DNA from: Oasisia sp. SBJ-2009 | Taxonomy: Eukaryota; Annelida; Polychaeta; Sabellida; Siboglinidae | Length of the DNA stretch: 64,000 nt | Assembly: GCA_964017155.1 (NCBI GenBank) | Contig: OZ024854.1 | Span: forward strand, 20,452,601 to 20,516,600 | Direction: 5' to 3' | Shown here: one piece after another, positions 30,901-46,200 of the stretch | Numbering within the stretch: position 1 is the stretch's first letter | Layout: each line of letters starts with the position of its first letter | Translations under genes and position numbers: made by a program | Notes under the pieces: generated by a model | Database searches by the model: none | Seen by the model: the letters and a program-made list of their open reading frames with translations, nothing else | What the model was told of the DNA's origin: nothing

Positions 30901-33900
30901 TCTAGAGACCCCTCTAGCTCTAGAGACCCCTCTAGCTCTAGAGACCCCTCTAGCTCTAGAGACCCCTCTAGCTCTAGAGACCCCTCTAGCTCTAGAGACC
31001 CCTCTAGCTCTAGAACCGCTCTAGCTCTAGAGACCCCTCTAGCTCTAGAGACCCCTCTAGCTCTAGAGACCGCTCTAGCTCTAGAGACCGCTCTAGCTCT
31101 ATAGGCCACTATAGAGACCCCAACGAGACAGAAGTAGAGACAACACAGAGAGAACAATAAGACCCGGTCCCCAAAGTCTCACCCGTCCACACCCTCCGAG
31201 TCTTGTCTACCCCTACCGTCTTGGTCTATTCCATTTTGGGCAAACTGACTCAACTTTCTCTTAAAGATGCTTGTGTGTATTTGCATGTGTGTATGTGTTA
31301 ATGTCTATCCATCTACTTTAGTATGTGTTGATGCATGTGTATCATGTATGCCTGTATAACTATATCCCATGTTTATATTCTAACACACGTGTGCTTGTGT
31401 GTACGTAACTCTCCCAATGCCTCAATCTGGAACTGTTCCTTGTGATATCGCATTTGGAAACACAACTAAGAGATCTCATTCACAACCTCTGTTGATATTT
31501 ACACTGACGCAGATATCTGGATTAATGAAACCCACGGCTTACCCTCACGGGGTGAACCCAGTGGTGACCTTTGAACCTGAACCGCCTCATCCACAACCCC
31601 CCTCTCCCCGTCCCTCCCCTCGTCGTCTTCCGACTGAGGGTGGTACACCAGACTGGGGCAGTCCGAGGGTGTTTCGGGAGGGGGTGGGGTGTCGGGGGGA
31701 GGGGGTGCATGGAACTCGGCTAATCGTGGATGGCGTCGTTCACCTGTGCTGGTGCTGCCCTCTGGTGTTGACTCAGAGTCTACGGGGGAGGGGGCAACAG
31801 AAGAGAACGCAACGTAAACATCATGCGGGTTACAAGCCATGCGAGGGATGCGGGAGGAGGGAGGAGGGAGGAGGGAGGAGGGAGGAGGGGAGGAGGGGAG
31901 AAGAGGAAGAGAGGGAAACACACATGGAGAACAGGCACAGCTGTATTAGACCCTGAAATGTACAATCTTGGACATTCACTGATAAGAATTCTCATTTTAT
32001 AGTAAATCCTTCAGTCACAGGCCCATGACTTGTTGATGGGAGGTGACTTTTACACTTCTGACTGCCCCCACACTTGGATACGCACAAATACCTCTGAAGG
32101 AGCCCCCGTAAACACCTCTCACTTCATCCCTTGAGGCTCACAAAAAACAACTACATCCCCCTTGTAACATTCGAAAGCCCTGATGATCTGAACTGCTGGA
32201 TCCCTTTCCCTCAAGTGAACTGTTGCCTCAGCAGGGGATATGAACACTGTGAATAGATTCACCCATATTTCAAGATTACAAAATAACTCATTGCCCTGTG
32301 TTGTGTTCAACCCATTCTATACACGTTGGAGTCATTAATCCTTCTTAGTCTAGCAGCACCAGTAGCACTACAGACATTACAACACCCGGGACTTATAGGG
32401 AGGCCTACAGCACCACCACAACCACACAGGAACTAGGATACAGAACAGATAGGAAGAGAAAACCCCACACCAGACTGCACCAGACCACACCACACTGAGA
32501 CCACACCAGGTAACACCAGACCACACCACACCACACCACACCACACCACACCACACCACACCACACCACACCACACCACACCAGACCAGACCAGACCAGA
32601 CCAGACCAGACCAGACCAGACCAGACCAGACCAGACCAGACCAGACCAGACCAGACCAGACCAGACCAGACCAGACCAGACCAGACCAGACCAGACCAGA
32701 CCAGACCAGACCAGACCAGACCAGACCAGACCAGACCACACCAGACCACACCAGACCACACCACACCAGACCACACCACACCACACCACACCACACCAGA
32801 CCACACCACACCACACCACACCAGACCATAAACAACACAGAAAACTATTAAGTAGTGACAGCAACTAGAAATACTGCCAAATAACATTCTTAATCAGGAA
32901 GATGTTCAATGAAATGCACTGTCTCACGACACAAGTCTGAAGTGGCTGCCATTTAGCAAGTAGAAACAATGCACTATAAGGACAGTTACCAGACTTAATG
33001 GTGGTTAGAACAACCCTTGGAAATAGAAGTAAAACAGAACAATTAATGACAAATCACTGTCAACCTATCAAGCAACTATCATTGCCAAGCAACAACCAGG
33101 TAGAACCTTATCAAGTATGGGATATGTGAAGCAAGTGGTATTAAATATCATAAAGCTGCCAATCCAGTTAACTTTAACTTGATGACAACTGGTTACACTA
33201 CACCAAGAGTTATTATTGACCATATAGGAAACACTGTTCATAAACAGGAAGCAACACAAACAAGGACTTAATGCATTTCACAGATTAACATTAAAATCCT
33301 TGCTAAAACTAACATTGCATAAGTAGAAAATAACAGACCCCATTCAGGCACAAGATCATTTACAAACAACACCAGCATAGCACATATTTTCTTTTTTGAT
33401 ATGTTGTGTTTTTGAACTGATAAAAGAGAAAATTCACAACCCTGGAACAGGAGAAAGCTGGATGCAAACACACAAATAACATGCACTGGCAGAAAGATGC
33501 GTCGGGTGTTTGGGTGACATGTTGACCCATCTATATGGCTCAATGTCACATTGACATTCTTAATACACATGCATGATCCATTATTTGTGAATGTAAACAT
33601 TTGTTTGTCATCATGTTTAATGTATCATTGTTTGCCAGTGTCAGTATGTTTTTCAACCAGAGTAATCTTTCTTGGGACACATTTACATGCCATTGAGATG
33701 AGTTAGATAGCAACACCAAATATACTCAGTTTGATATGTTTCTTATATTAGAATCATGTTTTATGATATTGTTGGGATAGTTAGAATAGCTATCAATATC
33801 CAATATTTTATCAGAATTCCATGCAATTATATGATGAGTTGATCAAAAACACCCATAAAACTGCACCCATCCATGTCTGATGCAAACAGGGCATTTGACC

Positions 33901-36900
33901 TAAAACCTTCAAATAAAATACGTAACAGTCAAATTATATTTCAAAGATGGCATCCCTTTAAAACATATTTAAACTGTCAAGACATCTGAAAAGATAATTG
34001 ACAGTATGGAACATGATTCTGTGATAGCATTGATACAAGGTTATACATTTAAATTATATTTTTTATTTTGCAATCTATCTAGACTGACCTAGCATGTTCA
34101 ACAGCCAAGACTGACGTTATCAAAGTATCTGAATGATAATAACAGTTATTATAAATGTTAGTACCAGATGTCTGAAGAAATCTCAATCATCTGTCATTTT
34201 TGGTAAGGGCATACAGTTATTCAGCTATCTATTATTTAAATTTCAGTAACTTTTTATCTCCAATAAGTTAACAATATTCAAGCTCGATAACACACTTCGA
34301 TTTGGTGGTGACCTATTGCCATTGGTGACCTACAACCACCTGGTGGTGACCTATTGCCATTGGTGACATACAACCACCTGGTGGTGACCTATTGCCATTG
34401 GTGACCTACTACCACCTGGTGGTGACCTTATGAAGTTATATTTTAATCAAGATGTAGGAATGTAGGAAATCTGTTGGAAGTTGGTAAACAGATATATGTA
34501 TTAGACTATCAGGTATACAAAAAGAAAACTACGCTGTTTATACAGGATTAATATCAAATGTAGTGTCTTCAAATGGCAACTTGTGAAGTTTATAGAAATG
34601 TTTGCCACTTTATCAGTTTTATACAAGGCATCTAAACTATATAATGTTCAATTTATTTACTTATGTCAAGCGTTCTATCAGAAGTGACAACAGATTATAG
34701 TTAGATATTGACTGATGCTATATCTCCACAAGGCAGCTGTAACGTTTTGATATAATCAAACTGGAATTTTGCAGCATGGTCCAATTCCACAACAATCACA
34801 AACTTATTATTTGTTTAATCGTTATGATGAAATAAACATGTTGATTGAACCCTAGATAACGTGAGTGGAGTGACACCAGGGTCATCAATGGTGTGTCTTC
34901 TTCTTCTTCCGTGTAGTTCACAACCAATGTAAACAATTACACCCTTTCCAAGACAAATCTATACAACATAATGATGACTTCTTGTTCAAAACTGCCTCTA
35001 AATATAACCCACTGCATCATTGCTAAATCCTAACAACTGGTCTAGACTTAGTTTTATTATATAAATTTGACCATTTTTAGATAATTTCCATTTTACACTT
35101 TTTTAACGTAAGATGCCAAAAAAGACTCTGCACACATCTTGCCTGATTATTATTGCTTCATTCGGCATTCACATTCATCAAACGTGCCGTGACGCAGCTT
35201 ACACTATCAGTCAACCATTCACAGTTCCCATAACGTTCCATGTGTAATACACACCCTGCATCTTTGCTCCCAAGATAACCATGGTCAACAACTGGCAATA
35301 TGTAAACATTTCATACCAAAATCATAAACGTGTCACAATATATCAAAACATGTTTTCAAGTTGTTTCATGTAATTATACTCCAACTGTTACAAAAACGAG
35401 ATCATATTGTGTGGCACAGTATCTTGTTCAGACTGATAAAATATTATTCTAACCTCTTTTACCAAGCACCTTAGGCTCACAATAGCCACTGTATAAATAA
35501 ACATATTACACTTCCTAACAAAATGGAAGCCAATTTCTATAGCGAAAAAAACACTGGCAAAAAAACGATCACAAAATGGCTGAAATCTCTTAAAGAACTT
35601 TTTTATAGCAAGCTCAGCCTTTGAGAATTAAGACATAAATGCGTATTACACATGTAAAATGAGAGAGTAAAAAGCGCACCAGACAGATGTGTTAACACTC
35701 CTACCTGATGCAGTACCACTAGAGCCCCATGCAGCTGCACAAACAAGCGACGACTGGTGTCATTTATAGAATAAACAGTAACTTTATTAACTCCAAAATA
35801 CAAACCAGCCGCAGTGACCGAAGACAGAGGCATTCACTTACAAACGTGTCGCAGGCTCGCGTTTTGTACGCATCACCGTGCACGGAAAATTAGAATAAAT
35901 AGCAACATTCTCAATGGGCTGGTACATCGTCAGATATCAGTAAAAATGTTGAACACATCTGCGATTTAAATGCAAATTGTTTTAGCTGAAAGTCCATTGT
36001 CTGACAAAAAATCAATAATGGTTCCCCCAGTCATTACCCACGTTTAGAAGGAAATTAACTGTTGTGGAGAATATCACTGAGAATGACTACTTGACGTTTT
36101 GTCAGACAATGGACTTTGGGCTCATTCCTTGTAAATAACAAACTCTGTTGCAAGTATACAATGACATAACTTATATCATGTTCACTGAAATAAAACACAT
36201 AGTAATTCAATGATAAGGCTGATACTTTGACATGTCTTCTGATTTGTTTGCCTTCGCAGAAACTGGCACGTAAAATGAATCTTACAATATATTGTTCAGT
36301 AACAAACGACACGTTTGTGAACAAACATATGTCCTGGTGGTCACACATTGCCGCCTGGACATACCTGATGTATGTATAATAATATCAGTAATAATAATAA
36401 TAAATAAAATGTCAAATAAACATAATTGTTGATGACATTCATAGTCTTAACTCAAATTAATTTTTAAAGTGCATTTCAATGAGATATACTGTATATGTAA
36501 ACTTCACACTCATATTAGTTAGGGTTATGCATAGAAATTACAACAAACAACTACAGATTAATGTATTAAAGGCTCATGTGTGATTACAAGCATGCATGAT
36601 CTGGTTGTCAACTGAATGACCTCACTGAATGACCACCACACACATGTGACTATGTGATTGTTATCACCTGTACAATAAATAAGTTATATAATTCATCTCC
36701 CTTCATACACTGATATGTTGCAGAAATTCCTGAAGACAGATGATTCTACACAGTTTTAATGCAAAACTATAACTGTATCATTTGGCATAGAAAGGTTATT
36801 CAAATATACAATAGAAATAAAATATATAGTTTGTGGGTGACAAGTTGCCAGTGTTCTGGTTGGTGGTTCTGCAGGGTCTGTGGACTCGCGGTACAGAACA

Positions 36901-37224
36901 ATTACTCTACAAAGACCAACTTGTTGGAAGTCAACTGAGTGACTCCAGTTGTCTTCTGTTGTTTTTGCCAGCAAAAAACAATTCCAACCACAATTAAATG
37001 CCATAGAGTCATTATAAACCCATAACCCGCATGTAGAAAAGAACAACACACGAGTATACCAACTACAGATCATCAAAAATACATGCAAACTGCACTGCCA
37101 TATATCCTACTACTAATATTTAAATGCCTCATAATATCTAAAGTGATATTATATAACCTGAGTAAATATTTTTGGACACATCATCAGAATGTATAATCAT
37201 AGGTTGGCTGCGTATTTTGTCTGT

Positions 37225-37289
<65 letters not shown>

Positions 37290-40200
37290 ATATATATATA
37301 CAGTTTCTGTCCATTATTTGTGTGCTTATTATGTGACAATAACAACTAATCCTAAGAATAAAGAGATACTAATTTGGTGTGCCATCTTATCTACATGGTA
37401 GTACCCATTTGGATAATGATAAATGACCCTGATGTGTGTGTTTTTTTCATAGAGATATTAGAACACGTCCCTCTAGATTTCCAGTTATTGTAGTTTTCAA
37501 GACAATTCATTTGTTTGAAGAACATTGCAGCTTGGACACAGTCAGAGAAAGACAGAAAGAGGCCGTTCTCTGTCCAGTAGTCCAAGGTAGCTGCCAGTAG
37601 GAACTAGGGGGGGGGGAGACTGTCCCCCTGTGACAACTTGGTGAGTCAGGGTAGTATGAGAGACAAGAGACGTCTGCAGGACCCAAGTGGCTGGGCCGGG
37701 CTCAGACCAACAGAAGTGGCACAAGTAGAGTGCTCAGGATGAAATGCAGACTGAGACAGAAGAAGAACGAATCTACGGTGACAGAAGCCATCTGAACCTG
37801 CCTTGACTGAGGCCAACCGACTGCCTTCTTAACTACATCATCCCTGTCTGCCAGACACTACTAACATTTCCTGACAGTCATTGGCCAGCGTGTACCGTGT
37901 CACCATGCTGGGGGACAGACAATGCCTGACTGTGTCTCTGGGGCTGGTCCACACTACGCAGTACACCATGGCTGTGAGGGCAGAGACAACCTTCGTTTCA
38001 AGACATCCAGCCAGATAACGACTTCACACAGACTGTACATAAAACAACAGCACTCAAGCTGCCTGTTGAACCAACTCTAAAAAACAATCTGTCGAAACCA
38101 GCTGTTTTGTGGTCAGACTGATATTGTGGAATACACCAAGCGACTGTCACAAGTTGGATGAATCTATTACATATCACCAGAAGTCTCCCTGTGAGCCCTC
38201 GAAATACAATATTAATGTATGCCTTAAATATCTATTAGAAAAGCCATTAAGGTACAAAGTCTCACTGTTCCTAATCTTACAATATACTGAATACAAAATG
38301 AGTGCTCAATTATGTTTTAATGAACCATTAAATTATTAATATAATTTGATTGCTATCTGTTCGATTTATATGACTTGGTCCAAATACCATATCTACACTT
38401 GCTTATTGAGCAAATGACCAAAACGTGCCAGTGCTGATGTTACTGAGATTTCTTCTGTTTGATAATTATTCACAGGACGTTTACTGAATTAGACTGGGTC
38501 ACACTTTGGTCAGATGCAAATATAATTTCCAAAGTAATTAGTCCCAATAATATATTAGTTTTAATAATGATTGTTTACAACTTGTTTTTTTTCTAAATTT
38601 TCCAGAACAGGAGAACTCTTAACATGACACGGGAGTAGACTGTAGACTAGAGGTCGCTGTCAGCAACACACTGGAGCAGACTACAGCAGCCATTAGAAGC
38701 AGGCATAGAGGAAAGCTAAGCTGCAGTAAGTATCAGGCAGACAGGGCAATCAATCGTTCTTAACAGCAAAGACTTAACATAGACCAAGAAACTAGCTTCC
38801 TCAGGCAATGATCAGTCAAATTAAAATGCTGTTTACTTTTGCACATCTTTTGGTGCATATTTCTTACTATAACATTTTATAATTACACATGGCACTAGAC
38901 CAGTGCTATTGATTGGAAGCTCGGTTTGATAGGTTAATGCAATAATGAATTTTGTTTAGTGAGTATATAAATCGTGTTTAGAAAGTTATATAAAAGTATG
39001 TTTAGTAGCTGTTAACCTCAATGGCTCTACTGTATCCTGGAAGCAGTGCTATTGCAAACTAATAAGCCACTTTAATAAAACAAATATGCACTTTATAAAA
39101 ATACTGGCATAAGATAAACAACACTACACATGCTGATGATGGAGAAATGAATTCAAGACATATTCAATGAAATTGCAGATATATCAAAATAAGGTGAAAA
39201 ATACAGAATTTTTGGTTTCTAATAATCAAATAAATTGTCTGAATATTTTACACTTATAACTCAAAATTATATAAATATCAAGTAACTTCTCGCCAATGTA
39301 AAATGCACATGTACAGAGAAAAAGGTTACTGAATGTTCATAGCATTGTTTTATAATGTACTATGTTTCCAATATAAATGGGTTTCATGCATGCATATCAT
39401 TAACGTTGCAGTCATGAACGATCTATTGATCTGGTTCATATCAGAACAGTATTATTTTATGATCTCACGCCACAGCTCTGTGATTTCAATGGATCATGAT
39501 CCCTAATAGATCATTTCCACTGCGTGGTACACAGCTGAGTGCATAGAGTCGGGGTTAGTCTTAAGTTGCGGCCTACCATTGCGGAGCTCGTCTACTAGCG
39601 CCCCCTTCAGGTCGTCATCCTCAACAGCGAAGCTGCCACCTAGTGGACTGCTTGGCTTCTCATTCTCTGGCGTGGCCGGTGTCGAATTAGTCGTGTCTAA
39701 CGAAATGTTTTCCATCTGAAGAGCTTCGACTAACGTTGTTGTCGTCTCCGCTGGTTCCATCGCCTCTGTGTCCTCTTCGGTCACTGTCACCTCAGATGTC
39801 TCCAGTGGAGCCAGGTCTGGGCCATCACCAGCGTCAACTGGAAATAGGTGACATGTCAAATATTTGACAAAGTTGTGTATGTAGCTTCAATGGGCCAAAC
39901 AAACAAAACATTCCTGTAGACAACTGACATGTGAACACCCAACAAGTCTTCATTGTTATTCTCTTACGTATGAGCTATTTTTAAAGATCTTCACATTTGA
40001 AAACAGTTGAGTTTCAGCTGACAGAACAGTTGTCTTCCACTGGGCATAAAATGCATTGTATAATGATAAGAAATATATTAATGTTAAATAAAAAAATGAA
40101 ATGGTTTACAGTGTAAGGTAGAACAACTCACCCCCAGCAGGCGGCGGTGATGGGGCCTTCCGCTTGCGGTGTAGTGTCGATGACTCCAAGTCTTCACCTG

Positions 40201-43200
40201 GTGGCTGGCTCACTGAACTTTCTTGTTCGGTGTTTTCCACCACGGCGGCCACTGACGGCGAATCACTCACTTCTTGCACTACATCTTCAGACGGCACATT
40301 GTCTTTGACCTCTGAACTCTGCCCTGAATCGAGGTCAGGTTTAGCCTGTGCGTTTGTGTCCGGCGTGTCTGTCACATGGGCAGTGGAATCATGGGAAGAG
40401 TTCCCGGGCGACTCGAGCGGTGACGATGTTGTTTCGTTGAACCCGCTTGAGTGTGAACTGTGGCGGGAATGTGCGACCGCCGTCGAAACATCCACCGAAA
40501 TCTCTTTCGTTGTCGTCGTCGTTGTTTCGTCGATGTTTGGCAGTGATTGGTTGACAGAGTTCTGCCTGTTAGAGGGCGCCACTGGTGGTGGGGGGGCCTG
40601 GCGTTTCTTGCGTGGTGGTTTCGCCGGTGGCCCTGCCCGCACGGACTGTGACTTCTGCAGTGTGGCCGCGGTCGGCTGGACACTGGTCACATTGTTGCTG
40701 GACGATGACGTTGACCTTGTCAAGGGCATTGTGGCGAACATGCTCTTTGGACGAGTCTTGTTGTTCTCTGATTCAGTCTGTGAAGGCGCGCCCTCAGGGT
40801 ACGACATTTTACCCTGTGAAAAACACAATAGGATGTTCTTTTACATGATGGCTACTACAGGAGTGCAGGGAACACAAGTGCTACTTTGTTATTAGCATTA
40901 TATTGTCACAAAATATCCCCTGTCACGCTTTTCCTGATGATTATTTCTGCACCAGTAAAGTAACTCATACAAAACAAATGTTTGCATGTTTGATGACGAA
41001 TCCAACACAATCTCCAACAACATGTACATTTTAACAAAATATCCAGCTGATCTTGCCAACCTGAAATCCCCAATCTAGGATATTATAATCAAACAATGTA
41101 ATTCAACGAAATGGTATAAAATAAAAAAATGTTGTATTGAGCCTACTCTAGATAAGACACATGGGTTTGTCCTTGTGTTGGACTCGCCAAACACTCACTG
41201 GTTTAAACTTGGCAGAACCTTTCTTCCTGAAAAAGGAAAAGAAGCCTTTCTTCTTCTTCTCGGCCGCCATGCCCGGCATGAAGAGCTCCGGCTCACTGGG
41301 GGGCTCCTTCGACCCCTTACGCCGCCTCAACATCGTGTGACTGTCCGAGGGCTCACAGGGAAGGTCAAGGGCGGAGTCAGACGAAGGGTAGCTAGTGTCA
41401 CCTGGAGGCAAAGAGAGGCAAATGGTTAATGGTCTCACCTATAAAGATTTACAAATACAGTTACTATATTATTCACATTACAAGAATTATTTTAATGCTT
41501 CACATGGTTTATCAAATGTATGGCATTTACTGCAGTTTGATGATGATTAAAAAGAACAAGTCAATTATAATATATTGGTTATGTCTTATATACATTTGGA
41601 TCAAGAACTAACCCAGCAGGTGTAATAAACAAGGCAGTCTGGTCTCACCCAGTGTCCTTGTTTTCCACAACACAAATGTCATAGCATTAATTCTTACAGA
41701 CATCAATACAAGCACTGATTTAGTTACTCATTGTTCTCTCATTAACATACTATATATTTTATTTAGGGCATGTATATACCTAATCATTAATTTTTAAATA
41801 ACTGTAGCAACAGGTTTTCAAAACACATTTCTCAAAAGCTGCTGGGATGTGCTAAAGAAGTAGATTCTTGCACCAGTTTACCTCTGTACTATTTACCTCT
41901 GTACTATTTACCTCTGTACTATTTACCTCTGTACTATTTACCTCTGTACTATTTACCTCTGTACTATTTACCTCTGTACTATTTACCTCTGTACTATTTA
42001 CCTCTGTACTGTTTACCTCTGTACTGTTTACCTCTGTACTGTTTACCTCTGTACTATTTACCTCTGTACTATTTACCTCTGTACTATTTACCTCTGTACT
42101 ATTTACATAAACCTGACATGTCCAGATTTCACACCAGGTGATGCAGTTTCAGAAGCCAGACAAGACAGCACACAGAATGACACAGTAATCACCACAAACG
42201 CATCTAGCATATCAAATATTTTGATATGTATCAGGCTAACAACTCTTGACAAAAGATCAGCGTTGTTGATAGTTTTGGCAATTTTGTGGGTCAACATTGG
42301 TCAAGTTTGTCACAACTAAAATGAAGACTACTATTCGGTGTGTGTGCTCTGTGTCTCGTATGCTTATACTTGTGCTCAAAGCGACACAACCAGAACCTGT
42401 GTATTTAAATATCAGCCAACATTCCAACAAGACTTTGGCTCTACCACCAGATAAAACACATCCTCTGCCAGTTGATCTGACATTCTAGTGAAAGCCACTG
42501 GTGCCTTCTGCTTGTGGAATGTCAGCTCCATTCATCAAGTACACAACATGACATTCTTGTGGCAGATAGACTCACTGGAGCGTGTCTGCCAAGTTGGAGT
42601 CGCTCAACCATGTCTATCTGCCACACATTGGAATCATTACCTGTACTGAGTCATAAAACAGTTGTATCTTTGAGAAATAGTGCGGTTATGAGGCAAAAAG
42701 CACTGATAAAACAACCTCTTGCCGGTGGCTAGTTCACTCGCACAGGAAATGCCACAATTGTACAGAAACATGTCTGTTCGAAAATCTCTATAATAATATT
42801 CACATTGATATATTTATCAATTTGAGAATCAATTTATGGCACAAACTATCATAAATACATAAAGAAGGTTGTTTGTGTGATGTTGTTAATTAGATGTACT
42901 GATTGTAACAGCCAGGTGTGCCTCTAGTCTTGTAAGTATCCACGTGTGATGTATCACGTCAGTTGTAAGTCTTGTCACAGTGAAATCTTGGTCCCTTGGT
43001 CAATAGTTGTTTTGTGGTGGTTATAACTTACCACTCTCTTGGCCAATGGCCTACTTATCAACTCGGCTCATTCTGAAATAGTACAATATCTAGTCCATGG
43101 TATTTCTCAAAGTGTGCCATCTACAACCACTACCTCGAAGACTTGTCCTTTCTACTGGCACTTGGACTCCCATGGTACTACTTAGCACTGCTGATTACCA

Positions 43201-46200
43201 GTGCGCCTGCACTTACATCCACTACTGTCTATAACAAGTTGTCTGACGATACAGTTGAGTGAACCAATACAACTCCTACTGAACAAAGCCGCTAAGTCTT
43301 GGACCCGTAGCATAAGCTTTCAATATAGATCCTTTTGGTTGAGACGACAGTGTGAGACCACCGAGGCACCATGTGCTCTATACATCGATATAAACCTATT
43401 GCAGTGGTGCCAGTATACATTTCTAACATAATATGTGCAGCAGCGAATGACTGTGTAAAAAGTTAACGCACATGCTATTTTGTCGTCACCCCTCCTGGTA
43501 TGTAGTTAAACAGTATTCCCGTTGCAATGTCAGCCAAGGCCCGGCCCACCTCACATAACCTTAGAACATAACCCTGGCCAACTATTACACTGGTGGATTC
43601 CCAGCACAACCTTACAGTCTCATCAATCACCCCAGGGCTGGCTGCAGCTAACCACTACATGGCAACAACATACTGTGTACAGGTGGTTATCTGCAGCGAG
43701 GGCTACCGACTGTGACTTCATGCAAAATGCTGTTCAAATGTCCACTTCAGATGGTCAGATAAACATAAACTGCCACAAGCGGTCAAACTCCAGGCTTCAA
43801 AAGACCATCACGATAATCAAATATCAGATACTTAGGTCTACCGTTCCAACTTTCTGTGGCCACGAGGGGTCGTCTCAAATCATCAGTTTTGGTGTGCTGT
43901 AACTTGATGGTCGGAACATACGGTTCTCAGCCAAGAGAACCCGGTGGTCAATTACCTTGTTGTTATTTTGAAGCTTTGTCAATTTAGTGTACACCACATT
44001 GCCTCAGTTCACTCCACTGTGTGAGTGTCTGGGTGTAGGGTGTCATCAACAGGCACAGTGCAGTAACTGCACCACTGCTGGGTGCCATTTATTTTCTGAT
44101 CATGTTTGATTAAACAAGCAGTTTTACATTATGATGGCAAGGATTGCAAATATAAATGTAATAAAGTTGCACACTGCGAGGTAAAATATACTTTTAATTT
44201 TTGCATATTGCTGGGATCTATCTAAAATCTGATGTCACTGTTGTTGGCTGTGTTATATGAGAGCACCCCTACCACTTGTGACGAGGCCTACATTTGCAAG
44301 ATACCGACAGTTAAAACAATTTATTTACAATTAGAAATTCAGATAATGGACACAAAGCCAGTATCTGCACCAGTTGTCAATGTCCAGCGAGCAAACTTTG
44401 GGCAGTGCTCATACCTTACAACACTGTTGTAACAAGGAACTGTGCCTACCTTACAACACTGCCATAACAATGAACTGTGCCTACCTTACAACACTGCCAC
44501 AACAAGGAACTTTGCCTATCTTTCAACACTGCCATAACAAGGAACTGTGCCTATCTTTCAACACTGCCATAACAAGGAACTTTGCCTATCTTTCAACACT
44601 GCCATAACAAGGAACTGTGCCTATCTTTCAACACTGCCATAACAAGGAACTTTGCCTATCTTTCAACACTGCCATAACAAGGAACTGTGCCTACCTTACA
44701 ACACTGCCATAACAAGGAACTTTGCCTATCTTTCAACACTGCCATAACAAGGAACTGTGCCTACCTTACAACACTGCCATAACAAGGAACTGTGCCTACC
44801 TTACAGCACTGTTGTAACAAGGAACTGTGCCTACCTTACAACACTGCCATAACAAGGAACTGTGCCTATCTTTCAACACTGTCATAACAAGGAACTGTGC
44901 CTACCTTACAACACCGCCATAACAAGGAACTGTGCCTACCTTACAACACTGCCATAACAAGGAACTTTGCCTATCTTTCAACACTGTCATAACAAGGAAC
45001 TGTGCCTACCTTACAACACCGCCATAACAAGGAACTGTGCCTACCTTACAACACCGCCATAACAAGGAACTGTGCCTACCTTACAACACTGCCATAACAA
45101 GGAACTGTGCCTACCTTACAACACTGCCATAACATGGAACTGTGCCTACCATACAGCACTGTTGTAACAAGGAACTGTGCCTACCTTACAACACCGCCAT
45201 AACAAGGAACTGTGCCTACTTTACATGTGACACACCACTGGCCCCCGACAGTGACATTGCACACATCTATGCGTAACAGATTTCTGAGTGAGTGAGTGAG
45301 TGAATGAGCAAGTAAGTAAGAGAATGTGTGTGTGTGTGTGTGTGCGTGCGTGCGTGCATGCGTGCACGCGTGAATGCATGCGTGTTAAGCCTACAATTAG
45401 TGTGTGGCGGATTGTGTTACAGTATATATGGGAATGGGAGTGTATAATGACACCCCGTTGGAGGTGACACAATATGTGATGAAAGGCTGTTGACATTGGG
45501 ACTGTGATGACAGCAGAAATAAGCCCAGTGTTTTGTATGAGATGACAGCAATAAATGAAACCTCCTGGAGACACAACATGAACCTTGGCGCCATTGGTGT
45601 CTATGCAGTTACAGCAACTCTGTGGAATTCACTCTCCGTTAAATGGCAGGTCTGTGGCAACTAAACTGGCTTTCCTTCTATGGCTCCCTGCATGGCAGTT
45701 ATACATACACTAATTCTACTTCTCTATGTAATGTTGTTCCGACCCACCCCCACCCAGTGACATTCCAGATCCATCTAGGACAATATGTAGATTGCCTCAG
45801 GGAGACTAGTTTCGCAACATATCATTATACAACTATGTTCTGGTTCAAGTATTTTAAATGAAGAATTTCACATAGATGCTCTGTTTTGTGAAGACATGAA
45901 AGGTATACTATTTAGACTGGCACACCTAACACATTTCAATAAATTCTGCATAATGATAAACAAAATGTATTTTTTCTAAACCTATTTATAGTTCATGTGC
46001 AAATCATTCCCATAGAAGTAAGACATTTTAACTGACCAAGTGACTGGCTTTCATATCATTGTGCAAGCTAACTGTGAACTCGACTGTGGTCTATCCCCAA
46101 GTGCTACTGTTCTGCACCTTATGCAAGTGATGTGAACTTGCCACTCTGTCCAAACTGAAGGGATGCAAATATAGACAACAGACATACACTGGCTCCTTAT

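Larger units (their letters stand above)
31780..39576 (-). other. COBL-like intron of 7.8 kb
   Basis: Holds the GGGAGGA run, a pentanucleotide array at 32460-32826, a 38-bp array at 34304-34428 and a TA/GT microsatellite at 37229-37308. Most of the rest is AT-rich with no recognised exon, element or RNA. Confidence 0.65.

Noticed and set aside
29060..31157. VSRARG/LELEGS repeat proteins of 185-395 codons
   Set aside because: Period-18 DNA array with no stops; frame switching between RARG and LELEGS at single-base deletions shows no coding constraint.
32377..32887. VWSGLVW-type membrane-like proteins
   Set aside because: Pentanucleotide array; hydrophobic look is a by-product of ACCAG/ACCAC composition.
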